DNA of 64,000 bases from Leishmania mexicana MHOM/GT/2001/U1103 (taxonomy: Eukaryota; Euglenozoa; Kinetoplastea; Trypanosomatida; Trypanosomatidae). Under the pieces are notes generated by a model. The model was not told the DNA's origin and searched no databases. It saw only the letters and a list, made by a program, of their open reading frames with translations. Made by a program: the position numbers and the translations under genes. Positions 52,979-62,464 of the stretch are shown piece by piece. Where the stretch lies: the NCBI RefSeq assembly GCF_000234665.1, contig NC_018329.1, forward strand, positions 293,989-357,988, in the 5' to 3' direction. How positions within the stretch are numbered: the stretch's first letter is position 1; each line of letters begins with the position of its first letter.

Positions 52979-54304
52979 ATGAGCTCCGCTGCTGTCCAGG
53001 TTTCCGCCACAGCAGAGGCGAGTGCGCAATCGGTGCCGCTCTTGATAACGTGCCTGCACGCGTCTGCTTTCTCCGCCCCTCTCGCAGAGGTGCGTCGAGT
53101 CTTCGACATCATCGAGAGGCTGCTCTCTAACCGCTTGCAGCACCCGGCTGAGCCGCGCTACACCTCGTTCTCTGCCACGAGCGCAGTGTGGGTCAACGGC
53201 GTTGCCCCGCTCGTCTACGTGCTTCGGTTAGCTGCCTGGATGGGGTGCACGTTAGCAGCGGAGGGCGCCCGTTACGTGTTCTTTGAGAGTCTCGATGAGA
53301 CGCACGCACGCGGGCCAAGCGATGATGCGGAAGGCCGGCGGCAGCGGCATGCTCAGCAGCAGATTGCGGATCGCCTCAGTGAGCTCCGTTGCGTCGCCTC
53401 CATATGGGATACGTCGGTCGCGGAGAGTTCTGCCGATGCCTCGAAGCGCTATCAAGACGCCTATCAGAAGCTGCTCAAGCTTTTTCAGTCGGCCCAAGGC
53501 TTCACCGACCGAGAGGAGGTGTGGGCGCGACACACCCACTGCCTGCAGCTTCACCGTCTCCTCGCCTGCGCTCGTGATGGGGAGCGGCAACAGACGACGT
53601 CCTCTCAGGCAACTTCGGATGTGCTACGCAGAGAGGGCGCCGCCGCATGGCCGACGCGCGCGCAGCGAGAGCTCGATCGTTTCATACGTGCGCCCGACTC
53701 GACTCCCTTGACGAACGCGAAGGGCGCGAGCATGACGCGAGCACTGTCGGCCCTTGACACACAGCACGGTCGCCATCCCGAGTGCGAAGCCCGTGCGACG
53801 TACCTGGCGGACGACTCTCTCCGATGGCTTCTCTCTCACGCATCACTGTGCGAGTGCTACCGTCTGTGCGAAAGCGCGGCTGCCGAGTCTGCCAGCAGCT
53901 CTGTGGGCAGCAGAGAGAGTAGGGCGGCGGCTGTCCCGCTGGTTCCCGGCTTCTCTGCCACCGTTGCGGCACGACTTCGCCAGCGAGCGCAGCTGGAGCG
54001 GCACCAGCGCTACCTCGACACAACAGGCCCCACATACCGGCGGCTAAGCCAGGAGGAGCGTCACCGCGGTGAGAGCCTTATCATTAGCATTGCCGCCCTC
54101 CTCGAGCAAATCTCGGAGGTGACGGAGGCGCAGGGGATGGTGCGCCACGACCGGCACGAGGCGCGTCGGCTGATGGACAACTTCCGCCAGGACGGCGACC
54201 TTGTGAAGCTGTACGCGTTGGAGAAGAAGTACACAGCGGAGCTGGAGGAGGCGAAGCTGCTGCACGGGAAGCCGTTTGTCTACGCCGAGTTACTCGAGCG
54301 GTAA
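52979..54304 (+). CDS. PUB/PUG-like domain protein with C-terminal coiled coil
   Basis: 441 residues. Residues about 35-105 resemble a PUB (PUG) domain, the p97/VCP-binding module found in peptide:N-glycanase and UBX proteins: VRRVFDIIERLLSNRLQHPA, EPRYTSFSATSAVW, VLRLAAWMGC and the GARYVFF strand follow the order of helices and the Asn-Pro-x-x-x-Lys-(Tyr/Phe) pattern, with Arg60 in place of Lys. The middle is helical with Cys/Leu-rich segments. Residues about 345-435 form a coiled coil (SLIISIAALLEQISEV and LVKLYALEKKYTAELEEAKL). If PUB is right, a role with the p97 ATPase is likely. No catalytic residues of a glycanase are present. The assignment is by pattern only. Confidence 0.7.
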   Translation: MSSAAVQVSATAEASAQSVPLLITCLHASAFSAPLAEVRRVFDIIERLLSNRLQHPAEPRYTSFSATSAVWVNGVAPLVYVLRLAAWMGCTLAAEGARYVFFESLDETHARGPSDDAEGRRQRHAQQQIADRLSELRCVASIWDTSVAESSADASKRYQDAYQKLLKLFQSAQGFTDREEVWARHTHCLQLHRLLACARDGERQQTTSSQATSDVLRREGAAAWPTRAQRELDRFIRAPDSTPLTNAKGASMTRALSALDTQHGRHPECEARATYLADDSLRWLLSHASLCECYRLCESAAAESASSSVGSRESRAAAVPLVPGFSATVAARLRQRAQLERHQRYLDTTGPTYRRLSQEERHRGESLIISIAALLEQISEVTEAQGMVRHDRHEARRLMDNFRQDGDLVKLYALEKKYTAELEEAKLLHGKPFVYAELLER

Positions 54305-55274
54305 ATCTGAGGACACGTCGCACTCACACGCTCGCAGTGAGTCATCAGGATGTCTCGCAAGTACGTGTTGGTTTACTTTGTGTGTGACGTGGGTCATTGC
54401 CGTCCTTCTGCGCACTCGTCTTCATGGGCGCGGCCTGCACGGTGGCAGTCGCGTAGCTGCTGGGCAAACTCGCCTTTACGCGTACGCACGCGAGGGTTCC
54501 ACGCGCCGCACCCGTGTGTACAGTGACGCTGAACATGCGTGCGCTGATGAAGAAATACGTCATTGGGCAGAAGCCGCCAACCAGGATCGAAAACGAATGC
54601 GCCGCGATGCCTCCGCCGCCTTCAGGTACGCCTGCCAGAGGTGTCGTCAGAGCAATGGGCCACCACGCACACACGTTCAGCTGTGCTATGTCCTCTCTTC
54701 TCCTCGGCCTCTTCCCCACACTCCACACCCCACACACACACACGCACAGAGAACTATACAGAGCATTGAGCGGCATCAACGCGCGACCCCCACCCCACTC
54801 ACCCCCACCTCACCCCACCCCATACACACACACAGCCCCCCGCACCTCTGCTCAAGAGTGGTTTCGCTGCCAAGCACACAGACACGCGCAGGGCCTGAGC
54901 GGTAAGGGAAGATTGCGCGCACAGAGCCAAATACAAGCGAGGGGTGCGAGAGAGCCCCGGCTGCAGCGCAGGAGATCAAGATACGCAGCACACAGTGGCG
55001 CACTCCAAAAGGGGGAGGAAGGGGAAACACAAGCGGACGTCAAGGTTACTCTTCCGCTCGCGCGTGTCCCTGCGCGCATAAAAGAGAGCGGCAGACACGT
55101 CAGGGTAGCTGCGACATAGACACAGCACAGGCAGCCAACGGCAGAGGAAGGATCGTCACAAGGGCAGTGGGCACCCCCTGAGAGAACCCAGGTGGTGCTC
55201 CCAGTTGCGCGCGAACAGACGGAGTTCTCCTCCTCGTATACACATACACACACGCCGACGCGTCTGGTCGCCAT
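54305..55274. other. Intergenic region and gamma-tubulin leader, 1.0 kb
   Basis: No gene. The right half (54750-55274) contains no ATG in 525 bases, consistent with a long 5' UTR of the gamma-tubulin mRNA. Confidence 0.6.
54689..54749 (+). promoter_or_regulatory. Predicted spliced-leader acceptor for gamma-tubulin
   Basis: A TCCTCTCTTCTCCTCGGCC tract is followed, after a CA-rich spacer, by the first AG at 54748-54749. ATGs lie before but not after it until the annotated start. Confidence 0.5.
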
Positions 55275-56618
55275 ATGCCTCGCGAGATCATCACCATTCA
55301 AGCCGGCCAGTGCGGCAACCAGGTAGGCAGCGAGTTCTGGCGGCAGCTCTGCCTCGAGCACGGCATCCGACTTGACGGCGTCGTGGAGCCGTACGCCGTC
55401 GGCGGTGAGGATCGCAAAGATGTTTTTTTCTATCAAGCTGACGACGACCACTATGTGCCGCGTGCGTTGCTCGTGGACCTTGAGCCGCGCGTAATCAACG
55501 CGGTGCAGCGCGGCTCGATGCAGAAGCTCTTCAACAGCGAGAACATCTTCATTCACAAGGAAGGCGGTGGCGCCGGTAACAACTGGTCTCACGGCTACGA
55601 GCTTGGCGACCAGGTGCAGGAGACACTCTTCGACATGATCGAGCGAGAGGCCGAGAACAGCGACAGCCTCGAGGGATTCGTTCTTACTCACTCCATTGCA
55701 GGTGGTACGGGAAGCGGCATGGGCAGCTACCTGCTCGAGAACTTGAACGATAAGTTCCCAAAGAAGCTCATCCAGACGTACAGCGTCTTCCCGAACCAGT
55801 CGCGCGGCGGCGAGAGCGACGTCATTGTCCAGCCGTACAACAGCCTACTAGCCGTGAAGCGATTGACGCTGCACGCCGACTGCGTCGTCGTCCTCGACAA
55901 CACCGCACTGAACCGTATCGTCACCGACAACCTCCACATCGCCTCCCCCACGGTGGAGCAGATGAACGGGCTCGTCAGCACCGTCATGGCCGCCTCGACT
56001 GCGACGCTGCGCTACCCAGGCTACATGAACAACGACTTGATGAGCATGCTAGCCTCGCTCATCCCGACGCCGCGGTGCCACTTCGTGTGCACCGGGTACA
56101 CCCCGACCACCCTCGACACCTCGAACATTCAGTCCTCGGTGCGCAAGACGTCCGTGCACGACGTGATGCGTCGACTGCTGATGCCGAAGAATATGATGGT
56201 GTCGACATCCATGAAGAGCGGCTGCTACATCTCTCTCCTAAACCTCATCCAGGGTGATGTCGACCCCGCACAGGTGCACCGCTCCCTCGAGCGGATTCGC
56301 GAGCGGTCACCGACGTTCATTCCGTGGGGTCCGGCCTCCATCCAGGTCATTCTGTCAAAGAAGTCGCCATACGTAGACACGCGGCACCGGGTGAGCGGCC
56401 TCGTAATGGCAAACCACACGAGCATCCACACTCTCTTCCACCGCACGCTGAAGCAGTTTGACATGCTCTTCGGCCGCGGCGTCTTCCTCGACCAGTACCG
56501 AAAGTATGGGCCGACCAAAGACAGCCTGGACGAGTTCAACGACGCGAGGGACGTCGTGGAGAGCTTGGTGGCGGAGTACAAGGCGTGTGAAAGCTCCGAT
56601 TATATCCGCAACTTTTGA
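55275..56618 (+). CDS. Gamma-tubulin
   Basis: 447 residues, the size of gamma-tubulins elsewhere (about 450). Gamma-tubulin nucleates microtubules as part of ring or small complexes at the basal body and spindle poles. The N-terminus [20 protein letters not shown], the nucleotide-binding [10 protein letters not shown] (143-152) and the DNTALNRI segment are tubulin hallmarks. Features specific to the gamma class include [11 protein letters not shown], the [10 protein letters not shown] loop (95-104, where alpha and beta differ), and the [15 protein letters not shown] region. The C-terminus is short ([11 protein letters not shown]) and lacks the acidic tail of alpha/beta-tubulin. The first ATG after the predicted splice acceptor is the start. 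Family assignment is secure. Confidence 0.97.
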   Translation: MPREIITIQAGQCGNQVGSEFWRQLCLEHGIRLDGVVEPYAVGGEDRKDVFFYQADDDHYVPRALLVDLEPRVINAVQRGSMQKLFNSENIFIHKEGGGAGNNWSHGYELGDQVQETLFDMIEREAENSDSLEGFVLTHSIAGGTGSGMGSYLLENLNDKFPKKLIQTYSVFPNQSRGGESDVIVQPYNSLLAVKRLTLHADCVVVLDNTALNRIVTDNLHIASPTVEQMNGLVSTVMAASTATLRYPGYMNNDLMSMLASLIPTPRCHFVCTGYTPTTLDTSNIQSSVRKTSVHDVMRRLLMPKNMMVSTSMKSGCYISLLNLIQGDVDPAQVHRSLERIRERSPTFIPWGPASIQVILSKKSPYVDTRHRVSGLVMANHTSIHTLFHRTLKQFDMLFGRGVFLDQYRKYGPTKDSLDEFNDARDVVESLVAEYKACESSDYIRNF

Positions 56619-57600
56619 GAGGTGCAACAGCCGCCGCCCGCCGTTTTTCCCTGTTCTCCTGCCGCCCCATCCCTCTCGCTCTCCCTGTCTCCGAAAGTCT
56701 GTACCGTGAATAGGGCCGCACAGCGCCTCATCGACTGGCCTCTCCCTTCCCTCACCCCCCCCCACGCGCATAGACGCGGCCACGCACCTCCTCTCTCGCG
56801 CCTTCGTGCAGGTCCTGCTGCACTGTCAGCACACATGCGTGTATACCGTCGGTGCATGCGTGTGTGGCTGTTTTTTTTTTTGACGGTCTGTGGACAAAAT
56901 ACGGCGATGATGACGGATGTGCTTGCGGCACCCCCTCTCCACGCCTCCGCCCAACGTGTGTGTGTGTGTGTGTGTGCCCCTGCCGCTCCACTCGAGGGGG
57001 GAGAGGGGGGGGGCTCTGAGGCGACGCCTCATCACCAACGTGTGTAAAAGAATGAAGAGAAACAACAGCGTGTGTCTGCGCGAGTCTGTGTTCGGAAAGA
57101 TTCAGGCATGTTGAAGCAGTGTGCAGTGTTGTGCTCGGATACGTGTGTGTGCGTGTGTCTATTGCCATGTGCGTGCAGCAGTCGATGTCGGCGCCGCTCC
57201 CTTGTTGTCGCGTTTCCGTTTCGTTTTTTGTCTGAGTAATCGGTGGCCTAAGGACTGCATAACCCCTCTCTCGGCGTGCGTTGATCTGCCTGGGGAGCGT
57301 GCACGCACTATGCTCATCAGCATCCTCCTCTCTCCCTCTCTCCGACCACCATCACCCATCATGCCCCTTGCCTCACTCCTATCCCGTCATACACCACCGA
57401 AGGACACGAGGAGGCGCACCGTCAGCTGAGGTCTGTCTGTGTGTGTGTATGTGTGTGGGCGTGTGTGTGCTGACCTCGAGAAGTGCGCCCCGCTCCCTCC
57501 TCAGCAACAGCAGGAGCGCATTGTCGTTCTGTCTGGTTGCTTCGCCGCTACAGCAGTACCCGATGGCTGTCTTGAGTGCACACCCGTCGCCGAGCGCTGC

Positions 57601-57643
57601 GTTCTTTCCTCGCTCCTCCATCCCATACACGCGCAACCACTAG
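57601..57643 (+). promoter_or_regulatory. Predicted spliced-leader acceptor for the EF-hand-like gene
   Basis: A TTCTTTCCTCGCTCCTCC tract is followed by CCACTAG (AG at 57642-57643). The 109-base leader has no ATG. An alternative tract ends at 57236 but would leave several ATGs upstream. Confidence 0.4.
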
Positions 57644-57725
57644 AGACCCCCTCCCCGCGCGCGCGTGCGCACCTATACGCATAGAGAATTTGGAAAAGGC
57701 GTTTGTTAGACAAGGCAGGAGGTGA

Positions 57726-57745
57726 GGGGGAAGGGGGAGGGGGGG
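57726..57745 (+). promoter_or_regulatory. G-quadruplex motif directly before a start codon
   Basis: G5, G5 and G7 runs separated by AA and A on the sense strand, ending seven bases before the ATG at 57753. Folding in the mRNA leader could hinder ribosome scanning. Confidence 0.5.
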
Positions 57746-57752
57746 TCGGCTC

Positions 57753-60700
57753 ATGTCGTTCCTTCCTGCTGGGGCAGACCGTGCTGCGGTTCAGGAGCTG
57801 GAGGCGCTTTTCCGCACCGCGGACCCAGCAAACACGGGATTGCTGTCGTACAGCGAGTTCGCCTACCTCATCCTACGCAGCGGCGGGACGCAGGAACAGG
57901 CGGATGCGCTGATTGAGAAGTTCGCCGGGCCGTCACGTGCTCAGCGGGTCGTGTACTACGGGGCACTGCTGGAGCAGCTGTACGACTCTGTGGAAGCGAC
58001 TGCAGATGCGCGTGGCGGTGTCGAGAACGGCAGTGCAAGACACATCTCAGAACCGCTACTCAGGATGTCCTCCCTCGACCGCACCTCCTCCATACCGACC
58101 CTTGATACGTCCAACAGCTCCCCATTGCCGACTCCTCCGGCGCTGACCGTCGTCGGGCCGTCGTCGTGGCATGCTTCCCACTCGCCAACCCCTGGCGGCG
58201 CTGGCACCGCTGCTGCTCCTCGTGGCGTCATGGACGCGAGTCAGTATGGCATCCCTCCCGCTGCATTATCATCCTCGCCCTTCTACAGATCGGTCACCCA
58301 CGCCGGCGCCGGCGGCCGCAGCGCCTCCACGCTCACCTCGCGGGAGTTGTCCACGGCAACCTACGCAACGTACAGCACATGCAACAACCGCTCGCTGCCT
58401 CACCTCCGCAGCAACAGCAGTGCTACCCCCCTGCGCAGACCGCTTCACGCCCCGTCCTCTCTCAGCTCCTCAAGGTTTGTCGAGTCTGCGCTTCGAACTG
58501 CTACAGCAGCGGCGGCGGGGCCGCATCGGCAGCAGCGGCTCGATCGCGCGCCGTCGCAGGGCAGCACACAAGTCAGCTGGTCAGCGTCCCGATCGCAAAG
58601 TCGCGATGATGTGCGCGCCACTTCTCTTACAGGCTCGTCGGTGATGGACACGCAAGGTGGTGAGCGTGCGCGCGTGTACGGTGTCACGTCGCCGCCACAG
58701 TACGCCGCAGGTGCCGGCCGCTACCCTTATGCTCCGCGTGCATGCAACCCAACACCGGTGGGTATCGGACACCGTCGTCGCGAGAGCTCCACAGAGCGTA
58801 TGGTGCGCGCGGCAGCCGAGGCGAGTATCCACGGCAGACCTCAGCCGCGTTTCAATGCAGAAGGCGGTACCGGGGCAGGAGAGACCCGTCGTGAAGGGAA
58901 GCGCGGTTCAAGTGCGGCTCGTGTGCTGTCTGGCGCACTGCACTCCGCGTCGTCGTCCTCCTACGCAGCGGCGCCACATCTTTCTGCTACCAATCGTGCT
59001 AGTCGCACCGCTGCACTGCAGGTGGAGAACACGACCACGTCCTTCACCGCGAGCCGCGCAAGTGACTCGTACGTGCGTCACGTAGACCGTAGTGGTCACA
59101 GCAGTTACCATAGCGACGACGCCGCGACGTCCCTTCTATCGCTACGAGACATCTTTCAGCGTCATCTGGCGCCGAGGTCATCGCGTGATGGCACCGTGCT
59201 GCTGAGCGAGCTGGAGGAGGCGTTGGCGACGCGCGGGGTGGGTGTGCATCCGCTTGAACTGGAGGCCGTGGCCGACTCGCTGGAGCTGGCCGCCGGGACG
59301 GCGGCCATCGAGCATCATGGCAGTGCGCTACAGCACCGCAGCTTCAGCACGAGCCTGAGGAACGGCTTCGGGGCATCGGTCGCTACAGCTGGGCGCATAC
59401 GTTGTGACTCAGCGCATCCCTGGCCTTCAACCAACGCCTCTGGCATGGATAGCACGGACGCCTCCGCAACGACAGCGAGTCGGGCCACCATCACCGGCGG
59501 TGCGGATCGGGCGCTGAGTCTCGTCGACTTCTGTGTGCTGGTCTCTCGTCTGCGCCCGGCACTCATTCAGCGTATTCGCAGTCCCGGTGTGTGGGAGGGC
59601 GCGACATCCATCGATGGCGTCGAGGTGCCACTGAGCCGTCAGCCTCCGCAGGCCAACAGCCGGCTTGAATCTCGGAGAGCTGTGAGGGTTGATGACGGGG
59701 ACAGCATTGCAGACGTGACGGTGTCGCCGATGACCCCAGAAGCGGCCACCTCTGCAACGCCGCAGTCCACCGTGTCCTCGTCGAGCACGCGACCACACTC
59801 CTCCGCACAACGCCGTCATCGCCGGCGGCGCCCTCTCGTGCGGCACCGTTTTGCCGACATGCACCGCCCATTAAATGCGACGAAGGTGCGCAGCGCGGCC
59901 GCGTCGATATTGTCGTCCACGGCGCCGCCCACTGCCCGGCAGCTCTCGGCCGATCAGCAGTTTACCGTTGAGCACGCGCAGCGGGAGCCGCGGCGCAGTG
60001 AGCGAGAGGAGGATAGCGATGACGGCCACCATGCCTCTGTCAGATATGCCCAGCCAACTGCCGCTTCCGAGCAGCGGAGCAGTGGACTGCACGTGCCGTC
60101 AGCCACGACAGCGCGGCTAAACCGCACCAAGATCCCCCTCTGGCACGATGACCGACGCCCCAGTGCGCGCGGCAGCTACACCAACGCCACTCGCTCGCCG
60201 TCGTCCACGTCACCGGGTAACTCACGTAGCTTGACCTCACCCGACGAGCGCCATCATCCGCAGCAGCAGCGGCCGCACCGCGCCCACATCGCTCTCCGCA
60301 GTCCCACCAGCGACTTTTCGCCTCGCCTCGTGCGCGAAGAGCTGGGCGATGGTCTCGCACATCGTGGTTATGGAGAGATGTCCGAGTCTTCGCCAACGAC
60401 GACATCGGCACCGCTCTCGACGACTTCCAGGTCGCCATCGTCGCCGGAGTCCACCAACAAGAAAGGTCCGACATCCTCGATGCTGGCGCCGCGTGTTCTG
60501 GATACGCTTCAAACTGCCGCGTTGGCGCTGTTGCGCCGCTGTGCACAGCTGGACAGTCGGCACACGGGGTGGATTGCACCGAGTGCGTGGCTGCGCGTAC
60601 TGCGAGACGCCTGTCCAGCCTTGACTGATGCAGAGCGACTCCGTGTGTACGAATGGATTCGAGCAAGAGGGAAGCGGTCGGCCCGTGCCAACGACTACGC

Positions 60701-61418
60701 GGCGGTTGTGGAGGATATTTTGACAGAGGCGAACGTTGCCCCTCTCACCCCCGCGTCTGGCGCGAAGAGCAGCGCCGTCCGGCATGGTGACAGTACCGCG
60801 GCAACCTCGCCGCCTCGCGCCCCCGCCACTCGGATGCGCAGCTATCCTCAACGGCAAGATGCGCCTGCGACAAGGTCATCGGTACCATACACGTCGACCA
60901 CGAAGGGCGCTTCACCGGCCTCCAGCCGCTCGGCAGCGAAGCCGCGTACGGTCGTACGCAACGCATCGAGTGGACGGGTTCCTGTCTCCTCATCATCCCA
61001 TACCACAGCGAATGGTCAGACGGCTGACAAGGACGCGAAGCGGCTGCTTGCGCACGAGCTGATGACGGCCTGTGGTGGCGACACGGAGGCGCTTCTGGAG
61101 TACTTCCGCGCATTCGACGAGGCTGACACTGGGTTCCTCGTCGAGCATGTGTGGCGAGCCAGCTTGGAGGAGCTGTTTCGACGGACAGAAGGTCAAGAAG
61201 CGCCAGCGTGGGTCGTGGGCGGGTGTGTGCGCCTCTCGCGTGTGCCACTGGAGAGACCGGCTGCCACACCGTCGCCGCAATGCGGCACACCACCGCCCGT
61301 TTCTCCTGCGCTCTCCGCCGCACGCGCACGCGTCTCGCGGGTACCGCCAGCGATGCGTCGCACGCTGTGCGATTACCGCTACGTTCTGGAGGAGCTCGGC
61401 ATTCATGCAGACGGGTGA
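57753..61418 (+). CDS. Large protein with degenerate EF-hand-like motifs
   Basis: 1221 residues. EF-hand-like helix-loop-helix segments occur at about residues 14-46 (LEALFRTADPANTGLLSYSE, whose loop keeps Asp1, Gly6 and Glu12 but not positions 3 and 5), about 464-492 (FQRHLAP then DGTVLLSELEEAL), about 924-950 (QLDSRHTGWIAPSAWLRVL, no Glu at position 12) and about 1112-1140 (YFRAFDEADTGFLVEHVW). The first is the most plausible calcium site; the others have probably lost binding. Between them are long Ser/Thr/Ala/Arg-rich disordered regions. No kinase, transmembrane or signal sequence is visible. Function unknown; a calcium-sensing or cytoskeletal scaffold role is speculation. The ATG at 57753 is the first after the predicted acceptor and starts directly before the first EF-like segment. 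Confidence 0.8.
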   Translation: MSFLPAGADRAAVQELEALFRTADPANTGLLSYSEFAYLILRSGGTQEQADALIEKFAGPSRAQRVVYYGALLEQLYDSVEATADARGGVENGSARHISEPLLRMSSLDRTSSIPTLDTSNSSPLPTPPALTVVGPSSWHASHSPTPGGAGTAAAPRGVMDASQYGIPPAALSSSPFYRSVTHAGAGGRSASTLTSRELSTATYATYSTCNNRSLPHLRSNSSATPLRRPLHAPSSLSSSRFVESALRTATAAAAGPHRQQRLDRAPSQGSTQVSWSASRSQSRDDVRATSLTGSSVMDTQGGERARVYGVTSPPQYAAGAGRYPYAPRACNPTPVGIGHRRRESSTERMVRAAAEASIHGRPQPRFNAEGGTGAGETRREGKRGSSAARVLSGALHSASSSSYAAAPHLSATNRASRTAALQVENTTTSFTASRASDSYVRHVDRSGHSSYHSDDAATSLLSLRDIFQRHLAPRSSRDGTVLLSELEEALATRGVGVHPLELEAVADSLELAAGTAAIEHHGSALQHRSFSTSLRNGFGASVATAGRIRCDSAHPWPSTNASGMDSTDASATTASRATITGGADRALSLVDFCVLVSRLRPALIQRIRSPGVWEGATSIDGVEVPLSRQPPQANSRLESRRAVRVDDGDSIADVTVSPMTPEAATSATPQSTVSSSSTRPHSSAQRRHRRRRPLVRHRFADMHRPLNATKVRSAAASILSSTAPPTARQLSADQQFTVEHAQREPRRSEREEDSDDGHHASVRYAQPTAASEQRSSGLHVPSATTARLNRTKIPLWHDDRRPSARGSYTNATRSPSSTSPGNSRSLTSPDERHHPQQQRPHRAHIALRSPTSDFSPRLVREELGDGLAHRGYGEMSESSPTTTSAPLSTTSRSPSSPESTNKKGPTSSMLAPRVLDTLQTAALALLRRCAQLDSRHTGWIAPSAWLRVLRDACPALTDAERLRVYEWIRARGKRSARANDYAAVVEDILTEANVAPLTPASGAKSSAVRHGDSTAATSPPRAPATRMRSYPQRQDAPATRSSVPYTSTTKGASPASSRSAAKPRTVVRNASSGRVPVSSSSHTTANGQTADKDAKRLLAHELMTACGGDTEALLEYFRAFDEADTGFLVEHVWRASLEELFRRTEGQEAPAWVVGGCVRLSRVPLERPAATPSPQCGTPPPVSPALSAARARVSRVPPAMRRTLCDYRYVLEELGIHADG

Positions 61419-62464
61419 GGCTCGCGTGCCGCGTCTGCGTTGCAGCGCTGAGCAGATTCGGGCGTATTTTTCATCAAGTGCGGCAAAACAAAAGGTGATG
61501 AATGCGAGTGCGTCGGCACCGGCCATGAAACGCCTCCGCTCTTCAAGGACGGGGGAGGGGAGGGGGCGCCGCCTGCCCTTCGCTCTTTTCCCTCTCTCTC
61601 TCTTCTCGGCTCGCTTGTGGGCACCGGCACAAGCACAGAGACGGATAGGCACACTTTGCCATGATGTTTCCTTTCGAATGATGCCTCTCCTGCACTCCCT
61701 CTGTCGTCGCCTGCCCCCTTCACCTGCACAACGTCGACGAACCGTCACGACTCCCACGGCTGCACATCACCTCACGCACACACGCATACACCCGCGTGTA
61801 TAAAACAGAAAAAAAAGCCGCTAACCAAAAGTGGTGTCGTATTCAACGCACATCACCACACATATACACGCACCCTCCCTCTCTGTCTCTCTCTCTCCGC
61901 ACCCGTCCTGCGTGACCTGCTTGTCCTCAGCCGTTCACTCCCCCCCCCCTCCCTCCCTCCACCGTTGACTGCGCCTCCTTAGTGGCCCTCCCTTTCGCCG
62001 CTCGGTCAGAGATCTCCCTCACTGTGTGTGTGTGTGTGTCGGTGTGTTCGCTCCACTTCTGCCGTGTTGTGACGTCCGTGCAAGACACCCCCTCGTGTGC
62101 GCCGCATCCACTGCGTTGTTGTTGTTGTGGCTCGGAGGAGAGGGGGCTATTGGTCATCGCTACTGCCCTCGCTCGTGCGCTGATTCTCTTCCGCATCGCC
62201 CGCACAGAGAAGGACGCATGCATGCGACGCTGAGGCTAACGTGCCTTCTTTCCCTCACGCTTGTCTAGTGGTCTGTGCAGCGCTTGCCGTCTGCTAACCC
62301 CCATCGTCGTCACCAGGCGAGAACGCACACGACTTGCTCGCCTCTGCCCACCTCCCGTCCCCAACGCCAAGAGTGCAAGCCTGGTGTACGTCTGTTGTAC
62401 TCCCTGCTTCCTCCCTTTTCGTGGCCCACACACGCATACGCACACACACACACACAGAGACGCG
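61419..62464. other. Intergenic region, 1.0 kb
   Basis: No gene. Pyrimidine- and CA-rich sequence with a GT run near 62023-62042 and the dynein splice acceptor at 62241-62268. Confidence 0.6.
62241..62268 (+). promoter_or_regulatory. Predicted spliced-leader acceptor for the dynein gene
   Basis: A TTCTTTCCCTCACGCTTGTCTAG-type site (AG at 62267-62268) leaves a 197-base leader without ATG. A second tract ending at 62457 would leave only seven bases. Confidence 0.4.

Larger units (their letters stand above)
56619..57752. other. Intergenic region, 1.1 kb
   Basis: No gene. GT runs occur near 56957-56975 and 57435-57470, a G-rich block near 56994-57014, the acceptor at 57601-57643 and the G-quadruplex motif at 57726-57745. 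Confidence 0.6.
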
